A DNA stretch of 10,588 bases from Amphritea sp. GTDB lineage: Bacteria; Pseudomonadota; Gammaproteobacteria; Pseudomonadales; Balneatricaceae. A program made the translations under genes and the position numbers. The notes under the pieces are model-generated. The model saw nothing but the letters and a program-made list of their open reading frames with translations, was not told the DNA's origin and ran no database searches. The stretch is taken from NCBI GenBank assembly GCA_018067325.1, contig JAGPUU010000299.1, positions 1 through 10,588 on the forward strand. Reading direction: 5' to 3'. Of the stretch, positions 7,336 to 10,588 are shown one piece after another (within the stretch, counting starts at the first letter, position 1; every line of letters begins with the position of its first letter).

Positions 7336-7562
7336 ACTAAACCTCGGGCGAACAGCGCCATTGAATCGGGTATATAAGCGCCAACGTTAACGGCTCAGCC
7401 CATAATTTGCCCTAATCCAGATCAAGCCGGCATAAGAAAATCAGATTAGGGCTTGTTACAAACCGCAATAAAAAAAATGGGAAGGCAGAGTTTATATTGC
7501 GAAAAGTGATATATATGTGAAAATATGTTCCATCAATTGCAACGAAACTATTATAGAAGCCT
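7336..7562. promoter_or_regulatory. Divergent ubiM-ilvY intergenic control region
   Basis: These 227 bases lie between the two start codons and must hold the promoters of both genes. Visible elements are a perfect 9-bp inverted repeat at 7409-7452, CGCAAT at 7464-7469 mirrored by ATTGCG at 7496-7501, and a palindromic TTGCAA at 7537-7542. There are also AT-rich runs with -10-like hexamers (TATATA near 7371 on the ubiM side; TATATT near 7494 and TATATAT near 7510 on the ilvY side). No -35/-10 pair is good enough to name. LysR-type regulators usually bind in the divergent region upstream of their own gene, so IlvY binding here is a reasonable inference. Confidence 0.6.
7409..7452. repeat. Perfect 9-bp inverted repeat with 26-base spacer
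   Basis: GCCCTAATC at 7409-7417 and GATTAGGGC at 7444-7452 are exact reverse complements. The centres of the arms are 35 bases apart, a little over three helical turns. The arms begin 74 bases upstream of the ubiM start. The spacing suits a pair of DNA-bound half sites more than a simple RNA hairpin, though either is possible. Confidence 0.6.
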
Positions 7563-8435
7563 ATGGATACCCGTTCTCTAAAGCTCTTTATCAGTCTTTG
7601 CGACACGCTTCATTTTGGCCGAGCCAGTGAAGCTTGTCATATCAGCCCTTCTGCCCTGACGCGCGCGATCAAACAAATGGAAGGCTCTCTGGGCGTACAA
7701 CTTTTTGAGCGGGATAACCGCACGGTAAATCTGACACGGGAAGGAGAGCGTTTTCAAGAATATGCCCGTGAAGCGCTGACACAATGGGACGTAGTGCGCA
7801 ACTCCCTGTTAGCTGACGCTCAAGAGTTACAGGGCGAGATCAGCGTATACTGCTCGGTCACTGCCAGCTATAGCTTTCTTTATGACATCCTCAGCGAGTT
7901 TCGCCGGCAACACCCTAAAATTGAAATAAAGCTGCATACCGGCGATCCGGAAAATGCGATTCAGCGAGTACTGGCAGGGACAGATGATATAACCATCGCT
8001 GCACGACCGGACACGCTGAACGCGGGACTGGCGTTCAAACATATCGCAACCTCGCCGCTAGTGTTTATCGCTCCTCATGAAGATATTCATCTGGACTCAT
8101 TACTCACTGGCACACCAGACTGGTCAGTAGTGCCGATGATCCTCTCAGAAGAAGGCGTTTCACGTAAACGAATAGACCGCTGGTTCAAAGCCCGCCAGGC
8201 TAAACCGATGATCTATGCACAAGTCGCTGGAAATGAAGCCATTGTCAGCATGGTGAGTCTGGGATTCGGAGTCGGCGTGGTACCCAAGATTGTATTGGAT
8301 AACAGTCCACTGGCAGATCGGGTGCGTATTCTCAATATTGAGCCGGAACTCAAAGCTTATGATGTTGGCCTATTTGCCCTGAGGAAAAAACTACAAAGCC
8401 CGCTAATTGCAGCGTTCTGGTCACAGATCAAATAA
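7563..8435 (+). CDS. ilvY: LysR-type regulator IlvY (activator of acetohydroxy acid isomeroreductase in enterics)
   Basis: IlvY in E. coli activates ilvC when its substrates acetolactate or acetohydroxybutyrate accumulate, linking branched-chain amino acid synthesis to inducer level. The 290-residue product has an N-terminal winged helix-turn-helix (about 1-60; LHFGRASEACHISPSALTRAI) and a LysR substrate domain (about 92-290). Segments shared with E. coli IlvY are RDNRTVNLT (50-58), CSVTASYSFL (97-106), EIKLHTGD (121-128), PDWSVVP (185-191), KPMIYAQVAGNEAIVSMVSLG (214-234) and the C-terminal PLIAAFWSQI. It is the only plus-strand gene and is divergent from ubiM; no ilvC is in the window. Ribosome binding is weak (AGAAG just upstream of the ATG). 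The 70 bases between its stop and the converging permease gene hold a short GTCT/AGAC hairpin but no convincing terminator. The assignment is strong; whether it controls ubiM is unknown. Confidence 0.93.
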   Translation: MDTRSLKLFISLCDTLHFGRASEACHISPSALTRAIKQMEGSLGVQLFERDNRTVNLTREGERFQEYAREALTQWDVVRNSLLADAQELQGEISVYCSVTASYSFLYDILSEFRRQHPKIEIKLHTGDPENAIQRVLAGTDDITIAARPDTLNAGLAFKHIATSPLVFIAPHEDIHLDSLLTGTPDWSVVPMILSEEGVSRKRIDRWFKARQAKPMIYAQVAGNEAIVSMVSLGFGVGVVPKIVLDNSPLADRVRILNIEPELKAYDVGLFALRKKLQSPLIAAFWSQIK

Positions 8436-8505
8436 TACTGTCTGGCGGCGGTCTGTTTTAGACTAGTCGCTTCTTATATTTTTCCCTGCATGCTTACCGG
8501 GTTTA

Positions 8506-9384
8506 TTACCTTTTTTTATTGACTAGAAAGATACCCAGAGCCACTAACACCAGAGCGCCCAGCATATCGAACGAAAGCCGTTCATCAAGTATCAACCAGG
8601 CAAACAGAACACCAAACAATGGTGTCAGAAAAGTAAAACTAGCAATTTTTGATGCCGGATAATGACTCAGTAACCAGAACCAGGCCAGATAACCAACAAA
8701 CGCCATCAATACTATCTGGAACAATAACGATCCTATCACCAGAGGTGTCAGGCTGGTCACCCCTGGTTCATTTAACCCCCACGACAACAGCGGCAACACA
8801 ACAGCAGAAACAACCAGCTGATAAAGCAACACACGCGAGGGAGACTGATGCCGCTGAGGGGAGGCTTTCAATACCACCGTCGTTGCCCCCCAAAAAAAAG
8901 CTGCAGCAAGCGCCAGAATATCTCCCAGCAGTGAAACGTCACCATCGAGAGAATCTCGAAACGCAAAAATAATGCCCGCAAAGGCGATTAACAGACCTAC
9001 AATCTGAACTCTTCTAAGGCTTTCACCCGGAATAAAAAGATGTGCCCCCAGCGCGACAACAAAAGGGGATGTATAAAGAAATATCGTAGCATGCGAGACG
9101 GTAGTCAGATTCAGGGCGATATAGATAAACAAAAATTCTATCGCAAACAGAATTCCGAGAAGAACGCCCCACCAAAAGGCCCCATCGCGGTATAAAATTT
9201 TCTCACCGCGCCACAACATCCAGAGCACGAGTAGCAATGACGCACCGACAGACCGCAAACCTGCCTGCATTAGTGGTGATATCCCCTCCAGACCAAACTT
9301 AACCATCACCTGATTGAAGCCGAACAACATACAAAGCCCTACCAGCAGCACAATGGCACGGCTATCAAATGTCGCTTTAATCAT
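8506..9384 (-). CDS. EamA/DMT-superfamily permease
   Basis: This 292-residue inner-membrane protein has about ten hydrophobic segments arranged as two EamA repeats (roughly 10-142 and 153-288), the usual length for drug/metabolite transporters such as RhaT, YdcZ-like and amino acid exporters. Typical features are the early GFNQVMVKFGLEGISPLMQAGLR stretch, split here by GFNQVMV and SPLMQAGLR, the repeat 1 end (TIFLYTSPFVVAL, 100-112), and the repeat 2 end (ASFTFLTPLFGVLFAWLILDE, from 248) followed by a final helix and a basic tail (NKKR). The substrate cannot be told. Its ATG overlaps the thioesterase stop as ATGA, and its own ribosome site is poor (GAGG 13 or more bases away), so translation is probably coupled to the upstream gene. 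It ends convergent with ilvY. Confidence 0.92.
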   Translation of the reverse strand: MIKATFDSRAIVLLVGLCMLFGFNQVMVKFGLEGISPLMQAGLRSVGASLLLVLWMLWRGEKILYRDGAFWWGVLLGILFAIEFLFIYIALNLTTVSHATIFLYTSPFVVALGAHLFIPGESLRRVQIVGLLIAFAGIIFAFRDSLDGDVSLLGDILALAAAFFWGATTVVLKASPQRHQSPSRVLLYQLVVSAVVLPLLSWGLNEPGVTSLTPLVIGSLLFQIVLMAFVGYLAWFWLLSHYPASKIASFTFLTPLFGVLFAWLILDERLSFDMLGALVLVALGIFLVNKKR

Positions 9385-9770
9385 GCGCTGAATAACGCCT
9401 CAAGCTCAGGTGAGATATAAGGGCGACCTCGCTCATTCAGTGCCGTGCCTATCACCAGCCCGGCCACACAGACTTTTTCATCTTCGATACGGACAACCCG
9501 CTGGCGAAAACCAAACTTCACTTTACTGATTCGCTCCAGAGCAACTTCGACCCGAAACCGATCGCCACTTTTCAATGAGGCTTTATAATCTAGCTCAGAA
9601 CGAATCACTACCAGATGGATTCCAGCGTCAGTCAAAGCAGCAAAATCAATACCGCTGCTCAGTAAAAACTCATGCCGGGCATGCTCTAGATAGTTGAAAT
9701 AGACACCATTATTAACGATACCCTGCATATCCAGTTCATAATCCCTCACACCCATCTCAATACTGAACAT
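9381..9770 (-). CDS. Acyl-CoA thioesterase of the hotdog fold (4HBT/YbgC type)
   Basis: The 129-residue product belongs to the 4-hydroxybenzoyl-CoA thioesterase family, which hydrolyses acyl-CoA or related thioesters in the cytoplasm. The signature RDYELDMQGIVNNGVYFNYLEHAR (about residues 9-32) contains the catalytic-type aspartate (Asp14), the glycine-valine turn and the tyrosine and glutamate (Tyr27, Glu29) at the start of the long hotdog helix. The rest is a set of beta strands (DYKASLKSGDRFRVEVAL; VKFGFRQRVVRI) normal for the fold. I start it at the ATG at 9770, with GGAGG 7 bases upstream. The longer frame from 9803 would begin inside the phnN terminator loop and read through this ribosome site. 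It forms a two-gene unit with the EamA permease gene. The natural substrate is unknown. Confidence 0.88.
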   Translation of the reverse strand: MFSIEMGVRDYELDMQGIVNNGVYFNYLEHARHEFLLSSGIDFAALTDAGIHLVVIRSELDYKASLKSGDRFRVEVALERISKVKFGFRQRVVRIEDEKVCVAGLVIGTALNERGRPYISPELEALFSA

Positions 9771-9777
9771 TCTAAAT

Positions 9778-9782
9778 CCTCC
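9778..9782 (-). promoter_or_regulatory. Ribosome binding site of the thioesterase gene
   Basis: GGAGG ends 7 bases before the ATG at 9770 and decides for that start. It begins only 4 bases after the U run of the phnN terminator. Confidence 0.8.
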
Positions 9783-9786
9783 AGCC

Positions 9787-9816
9787 AAAAAAAGAGGGTG
9801 CAATAGTGCACCCTCT
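9787..9816 (-). terminator. Strong intrinsic terminator after phnN
   Basis: On the minus strand AGAGGGTGCA (from 9816) pairs perfectly with TGCACCCTCT (to 9793) around a 4-base loop (9803-9806). An uninterrupted T run follows (9787-9793, the first base shared with the stem). It begins 17 bases past the phnN stop. Stem, loop and U run all fit a textbook intrinsic terminator. Confidence 0.92.
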
Positions 9817-9833
9817 TGTAATTCATTAATAGA

Positions 9834-10418
9834 TTAGTGCGTTGAGCGAGCCGGCTTAACGGAATCCGGCGCCATGGACTCAACCAGCTTCAACAACGTA
9901 TCAACGCCTTCCTGCAAATTTGAGTTGTTATCGATCAGCTGTATATTCCCAGGCAGGCTATCAACAATCTGACGGTGACGATTTAACCGCTTAACGATCT
10001 CTTCTTCATTTTCCCGGCCTCGCAGAGTAAGACGCTGATGCAGCGTATCTTCATCAACCTGAACCAGCACCGGTATCAGGTTCGGATAAGCGTGCATCGC
10101 AATCTGCAAATACTCCCGGGAGCCGTTAATCACAACGTTAATCCCTTTTGCCAGCCAGTTATCAATCTCTGACCCTATGCCGTAACTATAACCATGGGAG
10201 TACCATTGCATGGAAAACATTCCCATACTGGCACGCATATCAAATTCATCAGGAGAGAGGTGAATATGGTTTTCACCACCGACATTGAGGGCTCGGGTAA
10301 TATAACGATGAGCCACAAAACAGCAGTGACTGGGTTGCAGACGCTGGCGACAGCCTTCAAGCAAACTATCTTTACCGCTGCCTGAAGCGCCCACCAGATA
10401 GAGTAGTTTTCCACTCAT
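9834..10418 (-). CDS. phnN: Ribose 1,5-bisphosphate phosphokinase PhnN
   Basis: PhnN phosphorylates ribose 1,5-bisphosphate with ATP to give 5-phosphoribosyl 1-diphosphate (PRPP), the last recycling step of the carbon-phosphorus lyase pathway. The 194-residue product has the P-loop GASGSGKD at 10-17 and family blocks shared with E. coli PhnN: VAHRYITR (35-42), GENHIHLSPDEF (48-59), YGIGSEIDNWLAKGINVVINGSR split at YGIGSEID (79-86) and VVINGSR (95-101), and QRLTLRGREN (128-137). Guanylate kinase shares the fold, but these blocks favour PhnN. The start is the ATG at 10418; ribosome binding is weak (GAG about 8 bases upstream). No other phosphonate gene is recognisable in the window. It ends at a strong terminator. 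Confidence 0.93.
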   Translation of the reverse strand: MSGKLLYLVGASGSGKDSLLEGCRQRLQPSHCCFVAHRYITRALNVGGENHIHLSPDEFDMRASMGMFSMQWYSHGYSYGIGSEIDNWLAKGINVVINGSREYLQIAMHAYPNLIPVLVQVDEDTLHQRLTLRGRENEEEIVKRLNRHRQIVDSLPGNIQLIDNNSNLQEGVDTLLKLVESMAPDSVKPARSTH

Positions 10419-10535
10419 AGAATGATCTCAGAGTACTATAGCCAGTTAATTTGAGATCAAGAGTAATACGCTTAAATTTGAAACGCCAGTGTTGATTAAG
10501 CCAGCTTCAGAACTCCTCGCTACCACACAGCGAAG

Positions 10536-10588
10536 TCAGGCCAGCATCTCCTGCTCAAATACAATCGCATAAGTATCCTGCCAACGGG
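10536..10588 (-). CDS. C-terminal fragment of an unidentified protein
   Basis: An open frame enters from the right edge and ends with TGA at 10536-10538, giving RWQDTYAIVFEQEMLA. It is too short to identify. Its orientation and ordinary composition suggest the 3' end of a real gene upstream of phnN, 117 bases before the phnN start. The other minus-strand frames here also close quickly, so this is only the most plausible reading. A 7-bp stem (10515-10521 with 10529-10535, one G-U pair on the minus strand) directly abuts the stop but has no U run. Confidence 0.4.
   Translation of the reverse strand, partial: RWQDTYAIVFEQEMLA

Noticed and set aside
7354..7383. Direct repeat AGCGCCA at 7354-7360 and 7377-7383 upstream of ubiM
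   Set aside because: Seven bases at a 23-base period is readily expected by chance and neither flank extends the match.
8436..8505. Terminator between converging ilvY and the permease gene
   Set aside because: Only 4-bp (GTCT/AGAC) and 3-bp (GGT/ACC) stems are found; the nearby T run is mostly lysine codons of the permease gene. Not strong enough to call.
9771..9803. A longer thioesterase reading frame starting at 9803
   Set aside because: Its first codon falls in the loop of the phnN terminator and the extra 11 residues cover the terminator U run and the real ribosome site.
10515..10535. Stem-loop directly after the stop of the right-edge gene fragment, as a terminator
   Set aside because: A 7-bp stem with one G-U pair exists, but no U run follows on the minus strand, so it is not called as a terminator.
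10419..10535. phnN promoter (TTGATC with TATAGT)
   Set aside because: The spacing is only 14 bases, too short for a standard sigma-70 promoter.

Overview
The window reads as a chromosomal segment of a marine-type gammaproteobacterium with about 47% GC, possibly of the Oceanospirillales; the genus cannot be fixed from this sequence. The evidence is a caa3-like cytochrome oxidase operon, a pssA-msrP-msrQ block, an IlvY-type regulator, a UbiM-type ubiquinone hydroxylase and PhnN. All but one of the recognised genes lie on the minus strand. There are no tRNAs, rRNAs, CRISPR arrays, insertion sequences or phage genes, and gene density is high (longest gene-free stretches 221 and 227 bases).

Layout from high to low coordinates, in the direction of minus-strand transcription. 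(a) 10536-10588 is the last 16 codons of an unidentified gene, then phnN (ribose 1,5-bisphosphate kinase), closed by a strong intrinsic terminator. (b) A hotdog-fold thioesterase gene overlaps an EamA/DMT permease gene by ATGA; its Shine-Dalgarno sits only a few bases behind the phnN terminator. (c) ilvY, the only plus-strand gene, converges on the permease gene and diverges from ubiM; the 227-base gap between ilvY and ubiM holds a perfect 9-bp inverted repeat and several TTGC-type half sites. (d) ubiM ends in an intrinsic terminator. (e) A stand-alone class-I glutamine amidotransferase is followed by pssA, msrP and msrQ, then a 74-residue single-span membrane protein that I do not recognise. 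(f) After a 221-base leader with a GC-rich hairpin come ctaC, with a fused cytochrome c domain, and ctaD, which runs off the left edge.

Several genes share a respiratory or quinone theme. UbiM makes ubiquinone. MsrQ is a heme membrane protein that passes quinol-pool electrons to periplasmic MsrP for repair of oxidised methionine. CtaC/CtaD form the terminal oxidase fed by cytochrome c. PssA makes the phosphatidylserine precursor of phosphatidylethanolamine. ilvY normally governs ilvC, but no ilvC is present here, so its pairing with ubiM is the most notable contextual feature. I found no clear sign of a wholly new multi-gene system; the best leads are the small membrane protein before the oxidase operon, the ilvY-ubiM control region, and the terminator placed directly before the thioesterase ribosome site.
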